A stretch of 64,000 bases of DNA from the NCBI RefSeq assembly GCF_008035925.1, contig NZ_CP036264.1, forward strand, positions 2,329,409 through 2,393,408, in the 5' to 3' direction. Shown one piece after another: positions 50,694 through 58,428 of the stretch (position 1 is its first letter; the number at the start of each line of letters is the position of its first letter). Source of the DNA: Stieleria maiorica. GTDB taxonomy: Bacteria; Planctomycetota; Planctomycetia; Pirellulales; Pirellulaceae. The notes beneath the pieces were generated by a model. It saw only the letters and a list, made by a program, of their open reading frames with translations. It was not told the DNA's origin and ran no database searches. The position numbers and the translations under genes were made by a program.

Positions 50694-52235
50694 TTAAGCG
50701 CTCAATTCGAGGAGTTCGGTGTCGCGAAGTTTCAGAGCCGTCGTCATAAGTTTCTGCCCTTTTTGTGTTATTCGATAGTAGAACGTGCCTGAAACTTTTC
50801 GGATCAATCCGTGTGCGCGAAGCAACCGTAGCAACCGAGTGATACGCCCAGCCGCCCGCTTCCGCTCTTTGTCATTACGATTGACATGTGGAAAGAGCCT
50901 TGACCGTAGGTCTTTATTGCGGAACCCTTGCAAGAGGAACGTCCCTTCCTGCAGAACCGAGAACATGCGAACTTCGTCCGGTTCGATCGGGCGTAGCCCC
51001 CGATATGGTCGTCCCTGACGGAAAATCCGGCGACTTACTGGATCAAGTATCTTGTGCGCGGGAGATGATTCTCCTACGACAGCGAGTGCCTCAAGATAGC
51101 GCTCATTCGCGGCGTGACATATTTCCACACGCCGTGCAACGTCGGCGACGCTCTTTCGCATCGGAAACCATGCAACAACAACTTCGCCGCCACGGGTCGC
51201 TTTTCTTCGAACGTTGAAGCGTCTCGGATTGTTAATCGTGGTTTCGATTCTCAGTACGCTGCCCGCCTTGTCGTACATTTTGATCGAGTTCTCATCGACC
51301 CAGTGTTTTATCCTTACTCCTTCCACACGATGCTTCACATCGCTTGTCACTTCCCCGTTGAAATCACGATGAAAGCGACGGCCCATAAATCGCATCACAT
51401 CGCGACAGCCGAAGTGCTGAACTGCATGATTGACAAGAGCAGGGTAGATCGCATTAAGTGAAGCCTCATTCGCAAACATCACATCAGTCGCGTATTCACT
51501 TTCGCGCATGGTCCAGTAATACGCGGGGAACTTCAGCTGACTTTTCAGTTTGAGCCAGGGATTGAACCGACGGGCCAACGCATTCAGGAACTGTACCCAG
51601 TTTCGCTTGTGAAGATCGTCAATCATCTGCTGGGCCTTGGCAAGGTCATCAATATGGGTAAAGCAATTGCCCTGTTTGTTGTAGCCGATGCCAGCCTTAT
51701 CCAGTCGACCTGCAAGGTATTCACGCCCGTTCAAACAAACCTGGATAGTCATGGGAAGCCAAGTCTGAAGTCGGACGTGCATCAGGCCAAATTCCCGGTC
51801 GACGAAGTAGAAATAGAGGAACAAGCATTTCCTTCGGGCATGCGCCAATTCAAGACGTTTTCCTTTCGGATCTTTATGAAGCTCGTAGGTTTGGCACGAT
51901 TCCACACATGACAAAACGCAAACTAATCCTTGCTGAATGGAGTCTTGCTCCATGATGCTTCGCGCGCAGTCTTCTTTGGAAATGGATGAAGACGTTAAGT
52001 ATCGGAACGGCCGGCCATGCGCTTCAGCGTATTCAGCGGCGTGTTCCTTGATTCTGTCTGAGATGCGTTGGACGAAACCGCCGAAATGTTTGTAGAGGAC
52101 GCCATGTACGTTCAAATACTTATCCATCCCGTCCAAGTAACTCAACGCACGTATGGTCCCACGAAAAAGGATCCGGTCGAATCCCGACAAAACACCGATG
52201 ATGCGTTGATCGTGTCGTTCGATGAATCGTTCCAT
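50694..52235 (-). CDS. 513-residue protein of unknown function, possibly mobile
   Basis: The protein has 513 residues from ATG 52235, which is preceded by GGGAGGG at 5 bases, the strongest Shine-Dalgarno of the window. It begins MERFIERHDQRIIGVLSGFD and continues with conserved-looking SSSISKEDCARSIM, SYATDVMF-like and YDKAGSVLRIETTINNP segments. The last ~60 residues (RLLRAHGLIRKVSGTFYYRI) look like a winged helix, so DNA binding is plausible. I recall near-identical uncharacterised proteins in several copies in Planctomycetes, but cannot verify this here. It has no recognisable DDE, HUH or recombinase site. It lies divergent from and next to an IS3 element. The gene appears more AT-rich than the core genes. 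Confidence 0.7.
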   Translation of the reverse strand: MERFIERHDQRIIGVLSGFDRILFRGTIRALSYLDGMDKYLNVHGVLYKHFGGFVQRISDRIKEHAAEYAEAHGRPFRYLTSSSISKEDCARSIMEQDSIQQGLVCVLSCVESCQTYELHKDPKGKRLELAHARRKCLFLYFYFVDREFGLMHVRLQTWLPMTIQVCLNGREYLAGRLDKAGIGYNKQGNCFTHIDDLAKAQQMIDDLHKRNWVQFLNALARRFNPWLKLKSQLKFPAYYWTMRESEYATDVMFANEASLNAIYPALVNHAVQHFGCRDVMRFMGRRFHRDFNGEVTSDVKHRVEGVRIKHWVDENSIKMYDKAGSVLRIETTINNPRRFNVRRKATRGGEVVVAWFPMRKSVADVARRVEICHAANERYLEALAVVGESSPAHKILDPVSRRIFRQGRPYRGLRPIEPDEVRMFSVLQEGTFLLQGFRNKDLRSRLFPHVNRNDKERKRAAGRITRLLRLLRAHGLIRKVSGTFYYRITQKGQKLMTTALKLRDTELLELSA

Positions 52236-52320
52236 GTCACCCTCCCAGCGTAAAACGCCAACCATGTAAATAGCAAGGATTGCGGAAGGTGCCGCAGATT
52301 GCAACCATTTGGCCGCTCCT

Positions 52321-52355
52321 TGAACACCCGAGCAATGCCTGGGAAAATCCCCCGG
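52321..52355 (+). repeat. TGAACACCCGAGC repeat, copy 1
   Basis: The sequence begins TGAACACCCGAGCAATGCCT and is similar over about 35 bases to 54003-54037. It lies between the 513-residue gene and the left end of the IS3 element. Confidence 0.65.
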
Positions 52356-52469
52356 CATTCTGAACGGTCATGGAGGCCGGATCGTTTGGTTGCGGCCGAA
52401 GGCTGCGACGTGCCAACATGCGTGAGACAACTTTGAGTTTTTCAGAGTTGAGGGCACGGAGCATTTTGC

Positions 52470-52868
52470 ATGACCGAGAACGCTGACAAAAAAGTTGAGA
52501 AAAATCCTGAGGTGACTGAGAAAGCGAGCCGTCGTCGCTTTACTGCCGAGTACAAACGCCGCATCGCGCTCGAGGCCGAACGGTGTACCGAGCCTGGTGA
52601 AATCGGAGCCCTGCTGCGACGCGAAGGGCTTTACTCGTCAGTGGTAGGACGCTGGCGTCGTCAACTTCGGGAAGAACCATTGTCATCATCGAAAAAATCC
52701 AATCGAGCAGCATCACCCAAAAAGGCGTCAGCGGCAAAGGAACTCGCTGATCTGAGGCGTGAGAATGAACGCTTGAAAGAGAAACTCCGTCAGGCGGAGT
52801 TGATCATTGACGTCCAAAAAAAAGTCTCGGAGATGATGCAGACGCGATCACCCGAGAAGACAGACTGA
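52470..52868 (+). CDS. IS3 transposase OrfA (helix-turn-helix subunit)
   Basis: The protein has 132 residues. A basic N-terminus (RRRFTAEYKRRIALEAE) and a helix-turn-helix (about 22-65: GEIGALLRREGLYSSVVGRWRR) bind the IS ends. A leucine-zipper-like C-terminus (ELADLRRENERLKEKLRQ) allows pairing with OrfAB. Near its end an A8 run at 52816-52823 is placed to shift ribosomes by -1 into orfB. Alone it normally represses or modulates transposition. Confidence 0.88.
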   Translation: MTENADKKVEKNPEVTEKASRRRFTAEYKRRIALEAERCTEPGEIGALLRREGLYSSVVGRWRRQLREEPLSSSKKSNRAASPKKASAAKELADLRRENERLKEKLRQAELIIDVQKKVSEMMQTRSPEKTD

Positions 52869-53893
52869 AAGCAGCCGAAGGGCTTAGCAAACGCGTCGGC
52901 GTCGCCGCCGCGTGTCGGGCACTGAACGTTTCCAGAGCGACGTTTTACCGTCGTCGTGATCCCGATCGGCCATCGAGCCCGAGGCCTGCACCTGCTCGAA
53001 CGCTATCAGCGGATGAACGAAAGGCGGTGCTTGATCAACTCGTCAGTGAACGTTTCGCTGATCAGTCACCGCGGCAGGTCTATTCGAAGTTGCTTGATGA
53101 AGGCGATTACCTGTGCAGCGTGCGAACGATGTATCGGATCCTCGCCGAGAACCAGAGTTCTCGCGAGCGGCGGAATCAACTGAAACACCCCAACTATCAA
53201 AAGCCGGAACTGTTGGCGAGCGGACCCAATGAGGTTTGGTCTTGGGACATCACCAAGCTGAAGGGTCCCGAAACATGGACCTATTATTACCTTTACGTCA
53301 TCCTGGACATCTACAGTCGCTGCGTCGTCGGCTGGATGCTGGCGCATCGTGAAGCCGCCGATCTGGCCACCCAGCTCATTGAAACGACGATTGAAAAACA
53401 AGGCGTCCAATCCGACCAATTGATCCTTCACAGCGACCGTGAGCCTTCGATGACATCCCATTCCGTGGCCGAATTACTCACTTCGCTGGGCGTCACAAAG
53501 TCACACAGCCGCCCCCACGTTTCCAACGACAACCCGTTCTCGGAAAGCCAATTTAAAACGATGAAGTATCGTCCTGAATTCCCAAAGCGATTTGGGTGCT
53601 ATGAAGATGCACTTGGGTTCTGCCGAGACTTTTTCAGCTGGTACAACGACGAACATTACCACAGCGGCATCGGCCTACTCACACCATCATCGTTACACTA
53701 CGGACAAGCCGAAGAAATCCTTGCACAGCGACAGGAAACGCTTCGAGAGGCGTGGCAAAAGAATCCTGAGCGATTCGTGGGCGGCGTCCCAACTCCTGCG
53801 AGTCTTCCCAAGGCCGTCTGGATCAACGCTCCAAAACGGGAAAGAGAAAGAAAAATCGGAGCCCCTGAAGCGAATTGCCCCGGAGCTCCATAA
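52811..53893 (+). CDS. IS3 transposase OrfB (DDE integrase), made by -1 frameshift
   Basis: The frame is open from 52811, in the -1 frame relative to orfA. The first conventional start inside it is a GTG at 53027, which would omit the conserved N-terminal segment (KRVGVAAACRALNVSRATFYRR), so production as an OrfAB fusion by slippage on A8 at 52816-52823 is favoured. The catalytic domain is intact: D in WSWDITKL, D in LHSDRE and E in FSESQFKT, with 35 residues between the last D and E. It cuts and joins the element ends. C-terminal YNDEHYHSGIGLLTP is typical of the family. Confidence 0.88.
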   Translation, partial: RPKKSLGDDADAITREDRLKAAEGLSKRVGVAAACRALNVSRATFYRRRDPDRPSSPRPAPARTLSADERKAVLDQLVSERFADQSPRQVYSKLLDEGDYLCSVRTMYRILAENQSSRERRNQLKHPNYQKPELLASGPNEVWSWDITKLKGPETWTYYYLYVILDIYSRCVVGWMLAHREAADLATQLIETTIEKQGVQSDQLILHSDREPSMTSHSVAELLTSLGVTKSHSRPHVSNDNPFSESQFKTMKYRPEFPKRFGCYEDALGFCRDFFSWYNDEHYHSGIGLLTPSSLHYGQAEEILAQRQETLREAWQKNPERFVGGVPTPASLPKAVWINAPKRERERKIGAPEANCPGAP

Positions 53894-54002
53894 GAGACGT
53901 CATTGACGCACCCTCGATCCGGCTATCCCTTGGACGGTTGCGTCCCCGCAGAGCCATCTTCCGTTTCACCGGACGAATCGACGATACCACAAGAACCATC
54001 AT

Positions 54003-54037
54003 TGAACACCCGAGCCATGCCTAAAAAAATCCCGGGG
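54003..54037 (+). repeat. TGAACACCCGAGC repeat, copy 2
   Basis: It begins TGAACACCCGAGCCATGCCT, then A7, and is similar to 52321-52355 in the same orientation. With copy 1 it brackets the transposase genes at a distance of 1.68 kb. Confidence 0.65.
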
Positions 54038-54301
54038 GTTCGGGGGCTGGCCCCCGAGTACGCTGGGCTGCCCTGCTAACAAGTATCCAAAAGTTGTCTC
54101 AATGTCGTTGACACATTCCGATGCCAGCCAGTTTGCTGGCAATGCCGACACGTTTGGTCAGTTGACTGGAGAGGGCCGTAACGGTGTCAAATGGGTGCCA
54201 GTGGGAACAGTGAACGGGCGTCGCATGGATCGAAAAACTGACCCGAGGGCATTGGCAGGGAATCGGCTTTCACCGGTGTGGTAAACAGCCCCGTGCTCAA
54301 C

Positions 54302-54353
54302 GGGACCGATAGGACGTGCGGGGCCCATCGGTCCTGTGTGTCCGATCGGTCCC
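54302..54353. repeat. dispersed GGGACC palindromic repeat, copy 3
   Basis: GGGACCGATAGGAC (54302-54315) pairs with GTCCGATCGGTCCC (54340-54353) with one mismatch. This is the best of the three copies. Confidence 0.7.
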
Positions 54354-54374
54354 CTTGGGCGATCAACACCGGGA

Positions 54375-54399
54375 ATCGTCTTGCCCCCATTGTTTTGCC
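54375..54399 (+). repeat. TTTTGCCCCCATTG repeat family, copy D
   Basis: It reads ATCGTCTTGCCCCCATTG then TTTTGCC. It lies 22 bases after GGGACC copy 3, the same neighbourhood as at 49261/49344. Confidence 0.75.
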
Positions 54400-54424
54400 A
54401 CTTGCGATCCTTCGCCCCGCGCAC

Positions 54425-54457
54425 AAAAAAAGCCGTTTCTCTTGTCAGAGAAACGGC
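54425..54457 (-). terminator. factor-independent terminator of tRNA-Leu
   Basis: A perfect 10-bp stem, GCCGTTTCTC (54432-54441) with GAGAAACGGC (54448-54457), encloses a 6-base loop. On the minus strand it is followed by seven T (54431-54425). It begins 4 bases after the tRNA 3' end. Confidence 0.9.
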
Positions 54458-54460
54458 ATA

Positions 54461-54542
54461 TAGGGCTGACAGGAGTCGAACCTGCACTTCCGAAGAAACT
54501 GGAACCTAAATCCAGCGCGTCTGCCAGTTCCGCCACAGCCCC
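54461..54542 (-). tRNA. tRNA-Leu (anticodon UAG)
   Basis: On the minus strand the 82-base gene folds as a class II tRNA: acceptor GGGGCTG pairing with CAGCCCT (one G-U), a D arm, anticodon stem CTGGA/TCCAG with loop TTTAGGT (anticodon TAG, reading CUA), a variable arm between it and the T arm, and T loop TTCGACT. The discriminator base is A, as required for leucine. The CCA end is not encoded. It is followed by a clear terminator and preceded by the ribosomal gene cluster, so it may be cotranscribed or independent. Confidence 0.92.
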
Positions 54543-54706
54543 GCGGGTTGTTTTTCCGTTGGACGTTGCGTCGCCAGTGGCTCACCGTCGTCCTGCCGAA
54601 ACGCAGCCGATCGTAGGGTGGATCGGATCGGCGGGCGCTCGGGGGAATCGGCCGGTGAGGGTGTTGGCGACGACTGCTCGGTTTCCCGGTGACCGGGAAC
54701 CGCGGC

Positions 54707-55240
54707 TCAGGAAACGGTTGCGTCTTCGGCGGCGGTCGGGACGACCCAAACCTTCAAGCTGGCTTCGACTTCGCTGTGCAGGTGGACTCGGACGGTGTAC
54801 AGACCGAGTTCGCGGAGCGGGCCATCCAGGCGGATTTGGTCGTTGGCCAAGCTGAAGCCGGCTTCTTTGAGGGCCGCGGTGATTTCGTGCGGGCCGACGC
54901 TGCCGTACAAGTGGCCTTCGTCGTTCGCGTTGGCTTCGATCGTGATCGATTGCTTGCCGAGTTCGTCGGCCAAATCGCGGTAGCTTTTCAGCTTTTCCAG
55001 TTCGATCGCACGCAGCTTTTCACGGTGTTTTTCGACCATCCGTTTGTGGTGGTCGGTCGCGATGGTCGCCATGCCTTGGGGCAGCAGGTAGTTGCGTGCG
55101 TAACCCGGTTTGACTTCGACGATATCGCCTTGCTTGCCGAGGTGTTCGACGTTGTGAATCAACAGAAGCTGGATCCCACCGTGGTCGCCTTTGGGCAATC
55201 GTTTGTAGGGTCGTTTAAAGGTTCGGCCGTTGCGTGACAT
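54707..55240 (-). CDS. rplI: 50S ribosomal protein L9
   Basis: The protein has 177 residues from ATG 55240. The L9 N-domain begins IQLLLIHNVEHLGKQGDIVEVKPGYARNYL, with the conserved GxxGD and GYARNYL. It is preceded by about 22 basic residues (MSRNGRTFKRPYKRLPKG) that most L9 proteins lack. A long connecting helix (about 75-105) and the C-domain follow. L9 binds 23S rRNA domain V and limits frame slippage. It is the last gene of the rplY-pth-rpsF-ssb-rplI series; rpsR, usually just before, is not here. Confidence 0.95.
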   Translation of the reverse strand: MSRNGRTFKRPYKRLPKGDHGGIQLLLIHNVEHLGKQGDIVEVKPGYARNYLLPQGMATIATDHHKRMVEKHREKLRAIELEKLKSYRDLADELGKQSITIEANANDEGHLYGSVGPHEITAALKEAGFSLANDQIRLDGPLRELGLYTVRVHLHSEVEASLKVWVVPTAAEDATVS

Positions 55241-55338
55241 CGTTGTGCTCTGGCGGGAGGTTGGATTGGTGGTTGCAAATGAAAACAAGACGAACCGGGG
55301 CGTCATTGCCGGGGCCGTCCACGATAACGGTGTGTTGA

Positions 55339-55842
55339 TTAAAACGGAATGTCGGGGTCGTCGTATCCGGTCCCCCTTCCGGTCGGCTGGGCATCGCGTG
55401 CGCCCGAGTCGGCGGAATAATCGTCCGCGCCCTGGGAGTTGTAGCCGCCGTGATTCTCGGCGGTCTGTCCGCTCCCGCCGCGTTGGCTGGAATGGTGCTC
55501 GGAGCCGCCGCCGGAACGTCCGCCGAGCATTTGCATCTTTTCACAGATCACGCGCAACTTGCTTCGCTTCTGTCCGTCGGTCTCCCAGCGATCGAGCTTC
55601 AATCGCCCTTCGATCAGGACCGGCGAGCCCTTGGACAGGTATTCGCTGGCGACTTCTGCATTTCGCCCCCACAGCGTGACATCGACGAATGTGGCTTCGT
55701 CGACCCATTCCCCGCTGGCGGTCTTGCGTCGATCGTTGACCGCGACGGTCACGTCGGAAACGGCTTGGCCGCTGGGGATGTAACGCAATTCGATATCGCG
55801 CGTCAAATTCCCAACCAGAATGACGCGGTTGTAGCTGGCCAT
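55339..55842 (-). CDS. ssb: single-stranded DNA-binding protein
   Basis: The protein has 167 residues from ATG 55842 ([16 protein letters not shown]). The OB fold covers about 1-108 with [19 protein letters not shown] and [18 protein letters not shown] Gly/Ser/Gln-rich flexible linker follows and the end DDPDIPF is the acidic tip that recruits replication and repair proteins. It lies between rpsF and rplI, the usual cluster. The upstream open frame to 56007 overlaps rpsF and is not used. Confidence 0.95.
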   Translation of the reverse strand: MASYNRVILVGNLTRDIELRYIPSGQAVSDVTVAVNDRRKTASGEWVDEATFVDVTLWGRNAEVASEYLSKGSPVLIEGRLKLDRWETDGQKRSKLRVICEKMQMLGGRSGGGSEHHSSQRGGSGQTAENHGGYNSQGADDYSADSGARDAQPTGRGTGYDDPDIPF

Positions 55843-55915
55843 CGTTGTCCTGTGAGTTGCTGGGAATGTGGGGAAAACAAAAAACGTGGTTGCCTGGCTG
55901 GGGAGTCCCGCTTGC

Positions 55916-56329
55916 TCAGGAATCCGAATCGTCGTCGCTATCGCTGTCGCTGCTATCGCTGGCCGCTTCGGCCTCGGCGTCTTTGCTGGCGACCGGGGAT
56001 GCACCACGGGCGTTGGCCAAGATCGGCTCGACCAACCGCGGGTCCAGCTTCAGCGTCATCTGACGCAGCACCGGCTCGCAGAGGTGGAACGCGCGATCCA
56101 GCTTGGGGACTTCGCTGCCTTCCATTTCGAAGTAGGTCAACCAATAGGTGCCTTTTTGGTGGCCGTCGATCGGATAAGCGAGCTTTTGCTCCATCCACAG
56201 ACGATTGACTTCGACTTTTCCGCCGGCTTCGGTGATCAGGTCTTCGATCTGCTTGCTCACTCCGCCGGGGTCACGGGCGTAGTGGTTGCTGTCGAGGATG
56301 CACAGTGTTTCGTAAGTGTTTTTGGCCAC
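55916..56329 (-). CDS. rpsF: 30S ribosomal protein S6
   Basis: The protein has 137 residues. The S6 ferredoxin-like fold starts [10 protein letters not shown] and continues with [21 protein letters not shown], the conserved core. The C-terminal ~30 residues are an acidic Ser/Asp tail ([12 protein letters not shown]) of a kind sometimes seen in S6. It binds S18 and the central domain of 16S rRNA. S18 is not encoded nearby. It is followed 73 bases on by ssb. Confidence 0.95.
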   Translation of the reverse strand: MAKNTYETLCILDSNHYARDPGGVSKQIEDLITEAGGKVEVNRLWMEQKLAYPIDGHQKGTYWLTYFEMEGSEVPKLDRAFHLCEPVLRQMTLKLDPRLVEPILANARGASPVASKDAEAEAASDSSDSDSDDDSDS

Positions 56330-56433
56330 GACTGTTTCTTTTCTACTTTGCTACGTTTGGCTTCAGCTCGATCGGCCGGCGGCGAATCGGACTGTCGCGG
56401 GTGTGAAACGGGAACGATTGATTGAACGTTGGT

Positions 56434-57075
56434 TTACTGTCGACCGACCGATCGCGGATCGCCCTGGGGCTGATCGGAGGGTTTTCGTTGATTCGGTTTT
56501 GAGCCAGCGTCCGGGTCGCCGTTAAACTGGCTCATCGTGCGATCGACGCCGTCGGTGACAAAGCTGATCACAGCTTTGGCCGCGCGGGTGGTCGCCGCAT
56601 CGATTGTATCGCATTCGCTCTTGGAGAATTTCCCCAAGACATAATCGGTCACCGTCCAACCTTCGGGAGGCCGTCCGATTCCGACGCGAAGCCGCGGAAA
56701 CGACTCCGAACCGAGATGCCGGATAATATCCTTGATCCCGTTTTGGCCACCGGCACTGCCCGATGGCTTGATCCTGATCCGGCCGTTGTCGAGATTGAGA
56801 TCATCGCAAACGACCAGGATATCGCTTAACTGCAACTTATAAAAGTCGAACGCCTTGCGGACGCTCTGCCCGCTGGCGTTCATGTACGTGTGGGGACAAA
56901 GGATGACCACCTTTTCCCCGTCGACCGAAGACTCCGCGAGTTCGCCTTCGAATTTAATTTTCGGGGCACCGGCATGGGTCAGCACGGCAAACTTTTCGGC
57001 CACCGTGAAACCGACATTGTGTCGTGTTTGTTCGTATTTCCGGCCGGGGTTGCCCAGCCCAACGATTAACTTCAT
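56434..57075 (-). CDS. pth: peptidyl-tRNA hydrolase
   Basis: The protein has 213 residues. It begins MKLIVGLGNPGRKYEQTRHNVGF, with the catalytic His in RHNVG and the Asn/Asp residues in PHTYMNASG and VVCDDLNL. It frees tRNAs that drop off the ribosome with a peptide attached. The C-terminal ~20 residues (PNQRKPSDQPQGDP) form a hydrophilic extension. It lies between rplY and rpsF, as in many bacteria. Confidence 0.95.
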   Translation of the reverse strand: MKLIVGLGNPGRKYEQTRHNVGFTVAEKFAVLTHAGAPKIKFEGELAESSVDGEKVVILCPHTYMNASGQSVRKAFDFYKLQLSDILVVCDDLNLDNGRIRIKPSGSAGGQNGIKDIIRHLGSESFPRLRVGIGRPPEGWTVTDYVLGKFSKSECDTIDAATTRAAKAVISFVTDGVDRTMSQFNGDPDAGSKPNQRKPSDQPQGDPRSVGRQ

Positions 57076-57135
57076 CGCAATGTCGAAGGATCCATGGCCG
57101 ATCGGCCTGGCGAGTCAATCCGCGGCAGCGGCGGA

Positions 57136-57720
57136 CTACTCCGCTTCGCCCTCTTCCTCGGTTTCGTCTTCGGTGAGGCCCTTGGGTTTTTCCACATGGT
57201 AAACCACGGTTTCGACGGGCGTGACCAGAACGACGTTGTCGGGCAGTGACAAGTCCCCGGCCGTGCGGTTTTCACCCAGGGCGACGCTGGCCACGTTGAG
57301 CGGCAGGAAATCGGGGATGGCGACCGCTGGGCACTCGACTTCGACTTCGTGAGCGTTTTCGATCGCGATTCCGCCTTGCTTTCCGCCGGCCGGTTCGCCT
57401 TTGAATCGAATCGGCACCGTCACGGTGACCTTTTCGTTCATGTCGACCCGCTGCAAGTCGATGTGCAGCACCTCAATCCCCAACGGATCGAATTGCAGAT
57501 CGCTGACCAAAGCCGTCTCGCTGACGGCACCTTGCAGCTCGACGATCTTGCTGTGATGTCGCAAAATCGATTCGACCGTCTTTTGCGAAATCGACAAATG
57601 CTCGTTGCTTTGCTTGTGCCCGTACAAAACGGCCGGGACGGAGCCGGCCTTTCGCAACCGGCGTGATGCGGCCGTTCCTAGGCTGCCCTCACGTTTTTGG
57701 ACCTGTACCACTTCCGCCAT
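57136..57720 (-). CDS. rplY: 50S ribosomal protein L25 / general stress protein Ctc
   Basis: The protein has 194 residues, the long (Ctc/TL5) form. The 5S rRNA-binding N-domain (about 1-92) begins EVVQVQKREGSLGTAASRRLRKAG and has GSVPAVLYG. The C-terminal domain (about 93-185) has a beta fold and ends in a Glu-rich tail. It is first in the core gene series on the minus strand, 60 bases before pth. Confidence 0.93.
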   Translation of the reverse strand: MAEVVQVQKREGSLGTAASRRLRKAGSVPAVLYGHKQSNEHLSISQKTVESILRHHSKIVELQGAVSETALVSDLQFDPLGIEVLHIDLQRVDMNEKVTVTVPIRFKGEPAGGKQGGIAIENAHEVEVECPAVAIPDFLPLNVASVALGENRTAGDLSLPDNVVLVTPVETVVYHVEKPKGLTEDETEEEGEAE

Positions 57721-58428
57721 TGCGGATCACCCTGACGTCGTTAATTTCTTGTGTTTTGTTCCCTCAAACGCCACCAAAATCGATGTTTGGGGTGCGTTTG
57801 GCACGCCGATACGTTTACGGCGAAGCGGGTAAGTATGTCAGGGCCGGAGATCTCTGCAAGCCCAAACAAGCGGCCGAAGACAACCTGGGGGTGATCTCGA
57901 CGCCTCTTCGCCGCGATTTTGCTGCGATTTCATTGAAATCCGCACGCTTGCCGCCTCTCGCGTCTCGCCGATCGCTGCCGTAGGATGCCGCTGGCGTCGG
58001 GTGCTCGCCGCGGTCGACCCGAAATCGAACCAATTTCGGCCCGGCTCGGCGGTGACTTGATCGACAGGATGAAAGCGCCCTCCCCTCGCTGCGCTCGACC
58101 CTCACAGGGGGAGGGTGGACTTGGAAAACCCGACCCTCCCAGGGGGCGGCCTGATGAAAAGTAGGTGGCGTCGAAAACTGGTGAACCGGCAACGATTGAA
58201 AATTGCAAAATGAACAGTGCAAATTGCGAAATGATTTGAGCGACGATTCTCGGCAAATTTGCATTTTGCAATGAACAGTTTGCAATTTGCAATCGAGGGA
58301 TCCAGCAGGATCGCTGAACGCCCCCGAACCTACCCAACGTTCCGGGTTCCATTGATTTCCGCCAGGCCTCCCAGAGGGAGGGTGGCTTTGAAAAACTGAC
58401 CTCTCACCCTGTTGCTTTGCCGTCATCC
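57721..58428. other. divergent gap with GC and AT hairpins; no gene seen
   Basis: This 708-base gap carries the rplY promoter (near 57721) and that of the MBL gene (near 58428). It contains an AT-rich inverted repeat (58194-58232 with 58254-58294) flanked by GC-rich CCTCCC/GGGAGG palindromes near 58075-58145 and 58370-58385. Open frames on minus (57815-58426 and others) run across these repeats and are not believable. Confidence 0.5.
58194..58294. repeat. AT-rich inverted repeat with internal repeats
   Basis: The left arm GATTGAAAATTGCAAA (from 58194) pairs with TTTGCAATTTGCAATC (ending 58294) with one mismatch; inside, AATGAACAGT occurs in the same orientation in both halves. The base composition is quite unlike the surroundings. 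Confidence 0.7.

Larger units (their letters stand above)
52423..54101 (+). mobile_element. IS3-family insertion sequence with frameshifted transposase
   Basis: Two overlapping transposase frames (orfA 52470-52868, orfB to 53893) are bounded by candidate inverted repeats: TGAGACAACTTT at 52423-52434 and its complement at 54091-54101 (AAGTTGTCTCA). That gives about 1.68 kb, long for IS3 because about 200 non-coding bases follow orfB. No convincing 3-base target duplication is seen, so the ends are tentative. The transposase appears intact. Confidence 0.7.
53894..54424. other. non-coding stretch with repeats; no gene seen
   Basis: From the end of orfB to the tRNA terminator. It contains the TGAACACCCGAGC copy 2, a GGGGGTTCGGGGGCTGGCCCCCG hairpin region near 54033-54057, the right IS end, the third GGGACC palindrome (54302-54353) and the TTTTGCCCCCATTG copy D. 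The frame 54102-54284 has no gene-like features. Confidence 0.5.

Noticed and set aside
52423-54101. Exact IS3 ends with a 3-base target duplication
   Set aside because: The flanking bases GCG and ATG do not match; only the inverted repeat is supported, so the ends are left tentative.
54461-54542. tRNA-Leu as an integration site for a genomic island reaching to the IS3 element
   Set aside because: No integrase and no repeat of the tRNA 3' end were seen in the 10 kb on that side.
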